Part shown: positions 37,445 to 46,932 of the stretch, piece by piece | Layout: every line of letters starts with the position of its first letter | Position numbering within the stretch: position 1 is the stretch's first letter | DNA from: Campylobacter concisus | Lineage (GTDB): Bacteria > Campylobacterota > Campylobacteria > Campylobacterales > Campylobacteraceae | Length of the DNA: 64,000 bases | Assembly (NCBI RefSeq): GCF_002092855.1 | Contig: NZ_LVLC01000012.1 | Location: 186,001-250,000 of the forward strand | Direction of reading: 5' to 3' | The notes under the pieces: model-generated | What the model was told of the DNA's origin: nothing | Seen by the model: only the letters and a program-made list of their open reading frames with translations | The model's database searches: none | Program-made: the position numbers and the translations under genes

Positions 37445-40304
37445 TAAATTTTATATATTGTTAGCGCCAATAATAATTTCAGCGATCTTTTGCGCATATA
37501 GTGGAAATGAAAGCTATAAAAAATTTACAGAACTAAAAGATCTAAATGAAAAACTATATAAACAATCCTTAGTATTTCAAACTATAAAATCCGTAATACA
37601 AGAGCACGATACGCTAATAGGCAAAAGCCAAGAAGATATAAAAAGGTTGCGGGATAATACCTTAAAAAATACACAAAAATTTATAAATTCTATAAGAAAA
37701 GACGATCGCATCGAGATACGAAATGTAAATAAATTAAAAGAATTGCTAGCAAATCTAAACCAAAATGATAAATTTGATGAACTATTTTACGAATTTTTCC
37801 AAAATATAAATGGAGAAATAGATAGCGATTTTAAACAAGATTTAGACCGAGACTTTCCGCTTATAATAAAAGCTTATGCCGCAACTTTAAGTAAAATTTA
37901 CAATCAACTCTCTTTAGCAAACAACACTAAATACTACGTAAAAAATATCTTTATAAATGGCCCTTTATTTTCAATAAACAATGATATAAGAGAAAATATA
38001 TATTCCGTAAAGGACAACACACCAAATCTTGATATGCTTCCAAAAAGTGAGCTAAAAGAGAATATTTACAAAGACTTTAACCAGTTTGAAGCCAACTATC
38101 AAGCTAAAAAGATAAGAGAAGCTAAAGCCAAGATCGTATTTTCTGAAAAGCTAAATATCGAAGATATTATCTTAATCAAACAGTATGAAGATGATAAATT
38201 TATACTTTTATTAAATAGTGCCATAAACATAAAAAATGAGCTACTAGAACTTACCGAGAGCGAGAAAATAAGCTATGGTATAAAGACCTTTTTTGAGTTT
38301 TTGCTTTGTGGCTTGCTCATTTTATCTTTGCTTGGTATTTCTGCTAGGTTGAAATTTTTAAAGGTGCTTATCGATAAGTCAAAATACATATCGAGTTATA
38401 TCCTATCATCAAAAGAGACAAGTGCGGATAATGCGATATCAAAGCTCATAAAAACTTATGAAGATCTAAAAGAAACCTATATAAAAGATAGCAGCTTTTT
38501 TCAGATAAAAGATAGATATATTTTATCAGTGAGCAAGAAGCTAGAGTCCATTAATAAAGAAATTTTTACATCGATCGCGGCTTTAAAAATAGAAACGAAT
38601 AATAGCAAAAAGCAAGTATTTATAGACACGATAGAAAAAAATGCAAATATCATGACCTCGCTTTATAACAATGCTAAAAATATCTCAAATGTTAAAAAAT
38701 ATAGCGAATGCAATAAAACCGAGATATTTGATCCTCAAAAAAGCTTTGAAGAAATTTTGCAAGCAAACATCGTCTATTCGCAAAGCAAAAAGATAAATTT
38801 TATAAGCTATCTTGATCCAAGCCTTACAAATGAACTAGAAGGAAATCTAAATTCATTAAAAACCGCATTTAACTCTATCTTTTTGGCATCTTTATCAATG
38901 TCTTTAAGACATCAAAATATTATCATCGCTATCAAAAAAGTTCAAAAAGAGTTTGATAGAAGCGGACTTTGTTCTGTAAGCTTTAGCATAAAAAATAGCT
39001 CAGTTGCCATGAGTGAAAAGCAAATTTCAGATATATTTTTAGATGATGAGAATAGCTTAAATAATGATGAGAGCGAGTTTTATCTAAAAATCGCTCAAAT
39101 TTATTTAAAAAATTTAGAAAGCAAGCTAGAGATTAACTCGTTTCCAAGTATTGGCAATGAGTTTAAATTTGTAGTCATTTTTAAAACAACATCAAACTAT
39201 AAAGACTTTGATATAAAATGCAATCACAAATTAGCATTCTTGCAAGATGTGAATATCGCTTACAACGAAGCTTTTGAGCTGACCACAAAAGACCTTGGGC
39301 TCAAAGTGGATATGCTAACAAGCACTAGTCCATCTATTACAAAAAATTATGATGCTATATTTTTAAGAAACACCAATAAGCAAGGTCAAGATATTAAAAA
39401 TCCGCTTATTTTAAAAGATCCGCTAACTCCGTTAAGCATCACAAGACTACTTTGCTTGGGTGAAGCTGATATTATGAATAAAAATTTAAACGATAAACCA
39501 AAAATTTTAATCTGCGATACTAACGAAATTTACATAGATATAACAGCAAGTGGTTTTAGTAAATTTAACTGCGAAGTTGTGGGAGTTTGTAATAAAAAAG
39601 ATCTAAAACAAGCCATAAAGCAAGGTGATTTTGACCTTATATTTGTTGGCTCAAAATTTTTCGAAGCTGAAAAAAATAGCCTTCAAAAAAATCTTGATCT
39701 TATAAAAGCAGCCATACAAAATGCAAAAATTCCAATTATACTAATGCTTTCAAATACTTCAAATATAGATGGAGAGAGTGTCAAAGAATACTTCAATGCC
39801 TATATAAAAACGCCAATAAATAGCGACGAACTGGCTCAAATTTTTAGAAAATTTTTACCAAATTTTGGTGAGATTGCAATAGATGAAAGCTATCTAGCAA
39901 AAAGCGAAAATATTATTTTATTTAAGAAATCGCCAATGGAAAATAAAATATTTAGCTCAGCTTTAGGAGAATTTTACAATACACTTGAAACCACAAATAG
40001 CTTTGATGAGTTATTAACAAAGATAAAGACCAAAACTTACGGTATCGTTCTTATAGATGAAAACGTAAAAGGCTTCAACTACGAAGAGCTAACAAGAGTT
40101 GTTGATAAGATAAGACAAAGCCAAAAGGTTGATACAAGAGTGCTGATATTTGGCGCACAAGAAAGAAGTGAATTTCCTTTTGTAAAAGTGCTAGCCAAAA
40201 ATATCACAAAAGCAGAGCTTTCAGCTACCGTAAGGGAACAAATCGATTCTATGGGCACTAGCTACGCTAAAAGCTCTTATGAATTTATTAAGTTTAACGC
40301 CTAA
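37434..40304 (+). CDS. Membrane-bound hybrid histidine kinase-like protein, catalytic residues lost
   Basis: A 956-residue protein with membrane segments near residues 6-22 and 285-305 and a periplasmic loop of about 260 residues between. A dimerisation helix follows, in which SVSKKLESINKEI occupies the place of the H box, with K368 or K369 where His is expected. A weak ATPase-like region lies at about 440-610, then three receiver-like domains (about 615-685, 689-812, 824-945). In the second the phospho-site reads DLIFVGSKF without Asp; the third keeps an Asp (VLIDENV) but has ILFKKSPM instead of the acidic pair. It looks like a pseudo-kinase scaffold; function unknown. Confidence 0.6.
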   Translation: MKNNKFYILLAPIIISAIFCAYSGNESYKKFTELKDLNEKLYKQSLVFQTIKSVIQEHDTLIGKSQEDIKRLRDNTLKNTQKFINSIRKDDRIEIRNVNKLKELLANLNQNDKFDELFYEFFQNINGEIDSDFKQDLDRDFPLIIKAYAATLSKIYNQLSLANNTKYYVKNIFINGPLFSINNDIRENIYSVKDNTPNLDMLPKSELKENIYKDFNQFEANYQAKKIREAKAKIVFSEKLNIEDIILIKQYEDDKFILLLNSAINIKNELLELTESEKISYGIKTFFEFLLCGLLILSLLGISARLKFLKVLIDKSKYISSYILSSKETSADNAISKLIKTYEDLKETYIKDSSFFQIKDRYILSVSKKLESINKEIFTSIAALKIETNNSKKQVFIDTIEKNANIMTSLYNNAKNISNVKKYSECNKTEIFDPQKSFEEILQANIVYSQSKKINFISYLDPSLTNELEGNLNSLKTAFNSIFLASLSMSLRHQNIIIAIKKVQKEFDRSGLCSVSFSIKNSSVAMSEKQISDIFLDDENSLNNDESEFYLKIAQIYLKNLESKLEINSFPSIGNEFKFVVIFKTTSNYKDFDIKCNHKLAFLQDVNIAYNEAFELTTKDLGLKVDMLTSTSPSITKNYDAIFLRNTNKQGQDIKNPLILKDPLTPLSITRLLCLGEADIMNKNLNDKPKILICDTNEIYIDITASGFSKFNCEVVGVCNKKDLKQAIKQGDFDLIFVGSKFFEAEKNSLQKNLDLIKAAIQNAKIPIILMLSNTSNIDGESVKEYFNAYIKTPINSDELAQIFRKFLPNFGEIAIDESYLAKSENIILFKKSPMENKIFSSALGEFYNTLETTNSFDELLTKIKTKTYGIVLIDENVKGFNYEELTRVVDKIRQSQKVDTRVLIFGAQERSEFPFVKVLAKNITKAELSATVREQIDSMGTSYAKSSYEFIKFNA

Positions 40305-41572
40305 AACTCTTTTGCGTTATTTTTAAATACATTTAGCACGCTTGCTCGCTTATGGCAAATTTCAGCGTACTCTCTTTCGCTCTTTGAGTCGTAAACTATA
40401 CCAGCTCCAGCCCCTACAAATACATCACTAAAGCCATTTTCACTTGGCACAAATATGGCTGATCGAATAAGAATAGCAACCTGAGCATCGCCATTAAAAT
40501 GTAAAAATCCAATGCCACCGCCATAGATATTTCGCTCAGAAATTTCAAGCTCATTGATTATCTGCATAGCTCTTATTTTTGGGGCTCCGCTTAGCGTGCC
40601 AGCCGGAAAGATACTAGCTAAGACATCAAAAAGATCAAGCCCTTTGGCGCACTTTCCATAGACATCGCTTACGATATGAATTACTTTTTCATATTTTTGG
40701 ATATGCATCGCATTTTTTACGGATACACTTTTTGGTTCTGAAACCCTGCCGATGTCATTTCTAGCAAGATCGATTAGCATTTTGTGCTCAGCCAGTTCCT
40801 TTTCGTCACTTAAAAGCTCATTTTCAAGTGCCGCATCTGCATTTGCATCGCTTCCTCTAGGCCTTGTGCCTGCGATCGGAGCCACAAAAATTTGCTCACT
40901 TTTCATCTCAAAAACAAGCTCTGGCGAAGAGCCAACCACATCGCCATAAGGCGTAGGAAAATGAAACATATATGGGCTTGGATTTGTAAGTGAGAGCTTT
41001 TTATAAAAGTCTAGACTGCTCATATTCGTTGAAATTTCAAGCAACTCACCAAGTACCACCTGAAAGACATCGCCGCTTCTTATATACTCTTTTGCTAACT
41101 CAACCATATCCTCAAAGTGTTTCTTTTCTTTACCAAGATCAGTTTTTATACTAAATTTACTCTGCTCTTTACTTTTGCATTCAACTTTCGCATCAAGCAA
41201 AAAGTCATAATATTTATTCTTATCTCCATAAAATGTATAAATTTTACTCATCTTGTCAAAGTGTAGATAGGCCTTTGCATCGGCATAGATAAATTTTGGA
41301 AATTCATACTTTTTAGCTTTCTCTTCTCCGATATATTCAAAATATCTCACGCCATCATAAGCAAAAACACCAAATAGACCCGCAAATGGAGCTAATGATT
41401 TATTACGATTTGTATCAAAATAACTTCTAAGCCCATAAAAATCCATATCCTTTTCATCTATATAATCGCAATCAATGCCTATAATCGTTTGCGTCTTATC
41501 CTCGGCTAGGTAGCTATTTTTAAATTTTTCTCTAATCACTTCATAATAAAACAGTGGTTGTTCTAAGAGCAT
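40301..41572 (-). CDS. trpE: Chorismate-binding enzyme, anthranilate synthase component I-like
   Basis: A 423-residue protein of the TrpE/PabB/isochorismate synthase family. It has the signature PIAGTRPRGSD, then LARNDIGRV, FPAGTLSGAPKIRAM and GGIGFLHFNGD, with VGAGAGIVYDS near the end. The C-terminal catalytic core is complete; the N-terminal part is short compared with long TrpE enzymes. PabB is the main alternative, since no trpG or other trp gene is adjacent. The start has AAAGGA upstream. The end overlaps the convergent kinase-like gene by 4 nt. Confidence 0.75.
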   Translation of the reverse strand: MLLEQPLFYYEVIREKFKNSYLAEDKTQTIIGIDCDYIDEKDMDFYGLRSYFDTNRNKSLAPFAGLFGVFAYDGVRYFEYIGEEKAKKYEFPKFIYADAKAYLHFDKMSKIYTFYGDKNKYYDFLLDAKVECKSKEQSKFSIKTDLGKEKKHFEDMVELAKEYIRSGDVFQVVLGELLEISTNMSSLDFYKKLSLTNPSPYMFHFPTPYGDVVGSSPELVFEMKSEQIFVAPIAGTRPRGSDANADAALENELLSDEKELAEHKMLIDLARNDIGRVSEPKSVSVKNAMHIQKYEKVIHIVSDVYGKCAKGLDLFDVLASIFPAGTLSGAPKIRAMQIINELEISERNIYGGGIGFLHFNGDAQVAILIRSAIFVPSENGFSDVFVGAGAGIVYDSKSEREYAEICHKRASVLNVFKNNAKEF

Positions 41573-41595
41573 TTTTTTCCTTTAATTTTTTGATG

Positions 41596-41601
41596 ATTAT
41601 A
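41596..41601 (-). promoter_or_regulatory. Promoter -10 box for the trpE-like gene (TATAAT)
   Basis: TATAAT on the minus strand 24 nt before the ATG, predicting a leader of only about 15 nt, too short for a transcription attenuator. Confidence 0.45.
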
Positions 41602-41695
41602 AAAAAAGTTCGCTTTTAGTTTTTAAAATTTTTATCAAATTTCTAAATTTATGCCTAAATTTCACCTTTTTACTATTTTTTTAACACCACTTGGC

Positions 41696-41701
41696 TAGAA
41701 T
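41696..41701 (+). promoter_or_regulatory. Promoter -10 box for the TauE/SafE gene (TAGAAT)
   Basis: TAGAAT about 25 nt before the ATG, preceded by T-rich tracts at 41661-41690, with AAAGGA as ribosome-binding site. Confidence 0.4.
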
Positions 41702-41725
41702 TTAGCACTCATAAAAGGAAATTTT

Positions 41726-42466
41726 ATGCTTTTTGTAGAACTTTTTATAATCGGCATCGGAGTTGGCTACATCGCTGGATTTTTCGGCATCGGTGGCGGT
41801 ACGGTCGTCGTTCCTATCATGGTCGCCTTTGGATATGACGTGAAAACAGCTATTGGCATAAGCGTCATGCAGATGATCTTTAGCGCGACGTTTGGCTCGT
41901 ATCTAAACTACAAAGCTGGACTTTTAAAGCTAAATCGTGGCGTATTTTTAGGTCTTGGAGGTCTAGTAGGAGCCAGCTTTAGTGGCATAATCGTATCTCA
42001 CACGCCCGAGCTCTTACTCGAACTACTCTTGCTTGTAACTTTTATCTTTTCACTCATAAAACTATACTTCACACCAAATAGCGACGGTACAAATGCGAAC
42101 AACTCCATATTTTTACTATTTCTAGTTGGTTTTTGTATAGGTGCACTTGCCATTAGTATAGGCATAGGCGGTGGGGTTTTTATAGCTCCTATTTTAGTTG
42201 GCTTTTTACGCTATGAGCTAAAAAAAGCCGTTTCAATGGGAGTATTTTTTGTGATGTTTGCAGCTTTCTCTGGCTTTATCTCACTTTCATTAAGCGGCCA
42301 TATCTCTTATCTAGAAGGTGCTTTTCTAGGCCTTGGCTCGCTAATAGGTGCATACTTTGGCACCAAAAAGACACAAGCTATGGATAAAAAAGCACTTAAA
42401 AAATGGTTTTTACTCTTTTATATCTTGATGATAATTCTAATCTTAAAAGATATAATATTTGGCTAA
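41726..42466 (+). CDS. TauE/SafE-family membrane permease
   Basis: A 246-residue membrane protein with the repeated family motif GFFGIGGGTVVVPI near residue 18 and ALAISIGIGGGVFIAPIL near residue 138, i.e. an internal duplication of four segments each. Members export sulfite, sulfoacetate or similar organosulfur anions. The substrate here is unknown. It is a single-gene unit between divergent trpE and the convergent methyltransferase gene. Confidence 0.88.
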   Translation: MLFVELFIIGIGVGYIAGFFGIGGGTVVVPIMVAFGYDVKTAIGISVMQMIFSATFGSYLNYKAGLLKLNRGVFLGLGGLVGASFSGIIVSHTPELLLELLLLVTFIFSLIKLYFTPNSDGTNANNSIFLLFLVGFCIGALAISIGIGGGVFIAPILVGFLRYELKKAVSMGVFFVMFAAFSGFISLSLSGHISYLEGAFLGLGSLIGAYFGTKKTQAMDKKALKKWFLLFYILMIILILKDIIFG

Positions 42467-42471
42467 ATCAA

Positions 42472-42504
42472 AAATTTAAGGCTAGGCTAGCTAGTCTTAA
42501 ATTT
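42472..42504. terminator. Bidirectional terminator hairpin containing a stop codon
   Basis: AAATTTAAG-GCTAG, loop GCTAG, CTAGT-CTTAAATTT forms a 14-bp stem with one wobble pair between two convergent genes. Its right arm contains the stop codon of the minus-strand methyltransferase gene. It lacks a long T-run after the stem; the A/T-rich base of the stem may serve. Confidence 0.55.
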
Positions 42505-43957
42505 CTTCAAAAAAGTAGGCTTCACTTAATTTAAAAGCAAGCTTACCTAGTTCGTCTTTACTTAAATTTACGCTCTTTGCGATATCTCCTAAACTAGCTT
42601 TGCCATCAAATTTTAAAGCGGCCTTGATCTCTTCATAGCTTAAATTTAACTTGCCATTTAGCTCATTTGCCAAAGAGATAACTGGTGAGCTAGCATTTAA
42701 AAAATACTCAAGATACGCAGCAGCTCTAGGCTTCAGTCTAGTTTTACCAGGCTCATAGGTAAGTGCTGCAAGTGTTGAAGAAGAAATTTTAGTGTTTTGA
42801 TCGTTTAAAATTTCAAGTAGCCCTACAAAAGCTTCGTTTGCATTCTCGCCAAGTGCCGTTTTTACTTCGCTTAAATTTAAGCTTTGTGGATAGCTTTTGC
42901 TTAAAATTTCTTGCGTTTTTGTCCTTGGCTGCTCGCTAAAATATGCAAAATAAATCCTATCAAGCTCGCTCTCTCCAAGTACCACATCAAAGTCCTCAGC
43001 ACCACCAAGCCTCTCCTTGTGAGCGATGAGACTTTTTCTAAATGATCTATTAAATAAAAAATCGTTTAGTTGCTCTTTTTTGATGCGAGAGTTGTAATTT
43101 TGCTCGATATGTGCGTCGAAGCGATAAATTCCAGTTGAGCTTGCAAAGATGTCATTTAGTGAAGCATCTATTACGTAGCAAAGTCCGTGTTTGTCGATAT
43201 GCTTAGCAAATTTATGAAAGTAAGTTGGCTCATTGCTAGCCTCTAAAAAGTCATGCAATATATAATAATCATTGCCCTTTGCGATGATACCTTGTAAGAA
43301 ATTTAGCTGTGTTAGAAGAAGCTTCATACTATCTTTGTATACGACATCACTTTGGTTTTGCAGGCTAAATTTCAAATAATCCTGCAAGAAATTTAACTCA
43401 CCTTTTACGTGAGCAAGTGCTTCTTTGCTGTCGTTGCCTGAACTTACAAAAAGCATAAAATCTCTTAAAATATCAAGGCTCTTCCAGCCAGGATAGGTAT
43501 TATACGAAACATAAGCGATGCCATCCTTGCTAAGTAGTGCCTTAATCGTGGCAAGCAGCGCATCTCTTACATTTGGGCTCACCCAGCTATAAACACCATG
43601 AGCGATAATATAGTCAAATTTCCCAAGCTCTTTTATATCGCTTTCGTTCATGTGCAAAAAATTTCGCTCAAGCAGAGTAAAATTTTCTAAACCTATCTGC
43701 TTTGCTACTTTGTTACCTTCAGCCACTTGATGGCTTGAGATATCGATACCAACGACTTTTGCATTTTTATGTGAAATGGCAAATGGCAAGATGTTACCGC
43801 CATATGATGAGCCAAGCTCAAGCACTCTAGCCTCTTTTAGGCTAGCTGCTTTAAGCCCCAGAAATTTAGCAACCGCTTCTATCCTAACTGGCGAGCAGTC
43901 GCTAAATGCGGCCGAGAAATAAGGAATTTCGTCGTAAGCTTTTTTTGCCTTGTTCAT
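42497..43957 (-). CDS. SAM-dependent methyltransferase with a regulatory domain
   Basis: A 486-residue protein. The SAM motif VLELGSSYGGNILPFA is at about residues 43-58, followed by VVGIDISSHQVAEG and the motif IIAHGVYSWV, which I know from methyltransferases that carry a predicted regulatory domain after the catalytic core (about residues 215-300). The C-terminal part is helical. The substrate is unknown. Its ATG overlaps the serC stop (TGATG), so it is co-transcribed with serine synthesis, which gives no clear functional hint. Confidence 0.75.
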   Translation of the reverse strand: MNKAKKAYDEIPYFSAAFSDCSPVRIEAVAKFLGLKAASLKEARVLELGSSYGGNILPFAISHKNAKVVGIDISSHQVAEGNKVAKQIGLENFTLLERNFLHMNESDIKELGKFDYIIAHGVYSWVSPNVRDALLATIKALLSKDGIAYVSYNTYPGWKSLDILRDFMLFVSSGNDSKEALAHVKGELNFLQDYLKFSLQNQSDVVYKDSMKLLLTQLNFLQGIIAKGNDYYILHDFLEASNEPTYFHKFAKHIDKHGLCYVIDASLNDIFASSTGIYRFDAHIEQNYNSRIKKEQLNDFLFNRSFRKSLIAHKERLGGAEDFDVVLGESELDRIYFAYFSEQPRTKTQEILSKSYPQSLNLSEVKTALGENANEAFVGLLEILNDQNTKISSSTLAALTYEPGKTRLKPRAAAYLEYFLNASSPVISLANELNGKLNLSYEEIKAALKFDGKASLGDIAKSVNLSKDELGKLAFKLSEAYFFEEI

Positions 43958-45036
43958 CAGCCGTGCTTTCTAGCAAATTCTCTCATGAACTCGCCAAGTT
44001 TCTCAACGTCGCTTTGGCTAACGGCGTTATAGATAGAGGCTCTTATGCCACCAAGATGTCTGTGGCCCTTTAGCCCTATCATGCCCTCTTTAAGCGCCTC
44101 CTCGACGAAAACTGGCTCAAGCGCATGATCTTTTGGTATCGTAAAGCTCACGTTCATATCTGATCTGCTTGATTTTTTAGCGTGACCTACGTAAAAGCCA
44201 TTTGAGCTATCTATGATGTCATAAAGCGTGCTTGCTTTTTTGGCATTTATCTTCTCAACCTCTGCAAGTCCGCCAAGATCAAGCAGGTGCTGCATGGTTA
44301 AATTTAAAAGATAAATTCCAAAAGTTGGCGGTGTGTTATAGAGCGAGTTTGCCTCTACGTGCGTTTTGTAGCGCAAAAACATAGGGACATTTTGACTGCT
44401 CACACGATCAACTAGGTCTTTTCTTATAATAACGATAGTCACGCCGCTTGGGCCTGCATTTTTCTGAGCGCCGCCGTAAAGCAAGCCAATACTGCTAAAA
44501 TCAAGCGGTCTAGCGAAAAAATCGCTCGAAGCGTCGACAACTAGGGGCGATTTGGTCTTTGGCATAGCCTTATACTGCGTGCCGTAAATCGTATTGTTTG
44601 AGCAGATGTAGGCGTAGTCGGCATCGTCACTAAATTTTACATCAGGGATGTAAGAGAAATTTTCATCTTCACTACTTGCGACGACATCTACGTTTACGCC
44701 AAGCACTTTTGCCTCTTTGATCGCCTTATTTGTCCAAACGCCGGTATTTGCATACTGAGCCTTGCCGCCTTGATATAAATTCATTGGTATCATGCTAAAT
44801 TGCAAGTGTGCACCGCCTTGAAGAAATAAAATTTCATACTCATTGCCGATATTATAGAGCTTTCTTATCTTCTCCATCGCGCCAAAGTGGATCTCCTCAA
44901 AGGTTTTGCTTCTGTGGCTGATCTCCATGATCGAGTAGCCCTCGCCTCTGTAGTCGGTAAATTCGGCCTTTGCATGCTCTAAAACGCTTAGTGGTATCGC
45001 GCTTGGGCCTGCGCTAAAGTTAATTTTTCTACTCAT
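43957..45036 (-). CDS. serC: Phosphoserine aminotransferase SerC
   Basis: A 359-residue PLP enzyme. The N-terminal [18 protein letters not shown] is the SerC hallmark and the PLP lysine is in [12 protein letters not shown] near residue 190. It converts phosphohydroxypyruvate to phosphoserine; serB in the same window performs the next step, though 17 kb away. Its start has a ribosome-binding site within the end of xseA. Confidence 0.96.
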   Translation of the reverse strand: MSRKINFSAGPSAIPLSVLEHAKAEFTDYRGEGYSIMEISHRSKTFEEIHFGAMEKIRKLYNIGNEYEILFLQGGAHLQFSMIPMNLYQGGKAQYANTGVWTNKAIKEAKVLGVNVDVVASSEDENFSYIPDVKFSDDADYAYICSNNTIYGTQYKAMPKTKSPLVVDASSDFFARPLDFSSIGLLYGGAQKNAGPSGVTIVIIRKDLVDRVSSQNVPMFLRYKTHVEANSLYNTPPTFGIYLLNLTMQHLLDLGGLAEVEKINAKKASTLYDIIDSSNGFYVGHAKKSSRSDMNVSFTIPKDHALEPVFVEEALKEGMIGLKGHRHLGGIRASIYNAVSQSDVEKLGEFMREFARKHG

Positions 45037-45038
45037 TT

Positions 45039-46205
45039 TTACTCCTTGATAATTGCTTTTTTATGTGTATTTTGTGAGATAAGCTCGATCTCATCGTCTA
45101 TTTTTAGATCCCTAAGATCAACCATCTTGCCATCTTTTCTAACCTCGATAAGCCCTTTTGTGCTCTCAAAAAAGAGTTTCCTCATCTCATAAGCCTTTTC
45201 TAGCGAGCCAAGGGCCGAGCCAAGGACTAAAATTTTTCTTTGCACGGCGTTTGTTAGGGCATTTTGCTTGTTTGTCATCTCGCTAAATTTTAGCTCGATC
45301 CTAGCTTTTAGAGCATTTGATGAAAATTTAGAAAGAAGAACATTTAGCAAATTTTGCTTTTTGGTGATCTTTAAGCTTAAAGCGCTATCAAGATCATCGC
45401 TGAGCCTGTCAAGATACTGAAAAAATGCCTCTTCATCAGGCAGCAGATCAAGCATAGCTGCACTTGGCGTAAGCGATCTGCGGTCTGCTACAAAGTCGCT
45501 TATAACGTAGTCGATCTCGTGTCCGATAGCGCTTATGACTGGCGTCTTTGTAGCGTAAATTTCACGAGCTAAGCCCTCGTCGTTAAAGCACCAAAGATCC
45601 TCTTTGCTGCCACCTCCTCTAGCTAAAACAATCACATCTACGCCGTATTTATCGGCTCTGCGCAAGGCTTTTATAAGCAAGCTTGGGGCATTTTCACCTT
45701 GAGTTAAAGCATCAAAAATATAAATTTCGCTTAATTTCCAACGGCTCGTCACGACCTTTAACATATCCTGAAGCGCCGCCGAAGTAGCGCTTGTGACAAG
45801 GGCTATTTTTTTAGGTAAATTTGGTATCTCTTTTTTTGCAGCAATGTCAAAAAGCCCCTCATTTTCGAGCTTTTCTTTAAGCTGCCTAAACGCAAGCTCA
45901 AGCTCACCCTCGCCATCAGGCAGCATCGCACTAGCCACTAGCTGATACGACCCGCTTGGCGAATAAATGGTCACTTTGCCATAAATTTTTACTTTTAGCC
46001 CATCTTTTGGTAAGAATTTCACCTTTTGGTTATTCATGCGATACATCACAGCTGAGATGCTTGACTTATCATCCTTTAGCGTGAAGTACCAGTGCCCAGA
46101 AGTGTGCTTAGTAAGGCGCGAAATTTCTCCACTTACCTCGACGTAGTCAAGCGTTGCTTCAAGCAGTGCCTTTGCTTTTTCGTTTAGCTCAGAAACACTA
46201 AGCAT
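45039..46205 (-). CDS. xseA: Exodeoxyribonuclease VII large subunit XseA
   Basis: A 388-residue nuclease subunit with an N-terminal OB fold ([18 protein letters not shown] at about 36-53) and the catalytic core with [32 protein letters not shown] and [25 protein letters not shown] split over residues 130-260. It cuts single-stranded DNA in repair. It is somewhat shorter than the E. coli protein, as in other epsilonproteobacteria. It overlaps ubiE by 8 nt. Confidence 0.94.
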   Translation of the reverse strand: MLSVSELNEKAKALLEATLDYVEVSGEISRLTKHTSGHWYFTLKDDKSSISAVMYRMNNQKVKFLPKDGLKVKIYGKVTIYSPSGSYQLVASAMLPDGEGELELAFRQLKEKLENEGLFDIAAKKEIPNLPKKIALVTSATSAALQDMLKVVTSRWKLSEIYIFDALTQGENAPSLLIKALRRADKYGVDVIVLARGGGSKEDLWCFNDEGLAREIYATKTPVISAIGHEIDYVISDFVADRRSLTPSAAMLDLLPDEEAFFQYLDRLSDDLDSALSLKITKKQNLLNVLLSKFSSNALKARIELKFSEMTNKQNALTNAVQRKILVLGSALGSLEKAYEMRKLFFESTKGLIEVRKDGKMVDLRDLKIDDEIELISQNTHKKAIIKE

Positions 46206-46920
46206 TGATTTCTCTTACCTTTTTAGCGATAAATAGTGTCGAGATATCCATGCTAAAGCCCTTGCAAAGCTCTATCTCAAAGCCAGCCTCTATAAGTTCA
46301 TCACAAAAGCTCTTTGCGTCCAAGAAATTTTCGATCGAGCTTGGCAGATACTCGTATGCCTCTTTATTTTTTGAGATAAAGCCTCCTATACTTGGCAAAA
46401 TTTTACTTAGATAAAAATCTCTTAGCGAGGTTATAAAGCCCTTTTTCTGGCGCTTTGTAAATTCAAGTACGACTACGTAGCCATTTAGAGCAAGCACTCT
46501 GTTAAACTCCCTAAGCGCCGCCTTTCGCTCGACCACGTTTCTGATGCCATAGCTTATGCTTAGAATTTGAGCCTCTCCGCTTGCAAGCGTAGTGTTGTCA
46601 GCGTAGGCCTCTATAAATTTAAAATTTGGAAATTTTGCCCTAGCCTCTTTTAGCATACCACTTGAGGGATCGATGCCAGTGAGGTTTTTCACCTCAACGC
46701 CAAATTCTTTTGAAATTTCACTCCAAAGCCCCATCATATCGCCAGTACCACAAGCCACGTCGACGATATTTATGCTTCTTTCTTTAAAAATTTCTAGCAT
46801 ATATCTGCAGGCGAATTTCCTCCAGCTCACATCCACACCAAGACTTAATACCCTGTTTGCGACGTCATAAGTCGGAGCGATCTGGTTAAACATATCAACT
46901 ATTTTTTCTTGTTTTTGCAT
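46198..46920 (-). CDS. ubiE: Demethylmenaquinone/ubiquinone methyltransferase UbiE/MenG
   Basis: A 240-residue class I methyltransferase with FNQIAPTYDVANRVLSLG near the start and SAM motif INIVDVACGTGDMM, the UbiE/MenG signatures, plus SYGIRNVVERKAALREFNRVL. In Campylobacter menaquinone is the main quinone and is made by the futalosine route, so the enzyme most likely methylates a menaquinone precursor. The gene lies 12 nt after the CYTH-CHAD gene. Confidence 0.92.
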   Translation of the reverse strand: MQKQEKIVDMFNQIAPTYDVANRVLSLGVDVSWRKFACRYMLEIFKERSINIVDVACGTGDMMGLWSEISKEFGVEVKNLTGIDPSSGMLKEARAKFPNFKFIEAYADNTTLASGEAQILSISYGIRNVVERKAALREFNRVLALNGYVVVLEFTKRQKKGFITSLRDFYLSKILPSIGGFISKNKEAYEYLPSSIENFLDAKSFCDELIEAGFEIELCKGFSMDISTLFIAKKVREINA

Positions 46921-46932
46921 AAATTTGCCCTT

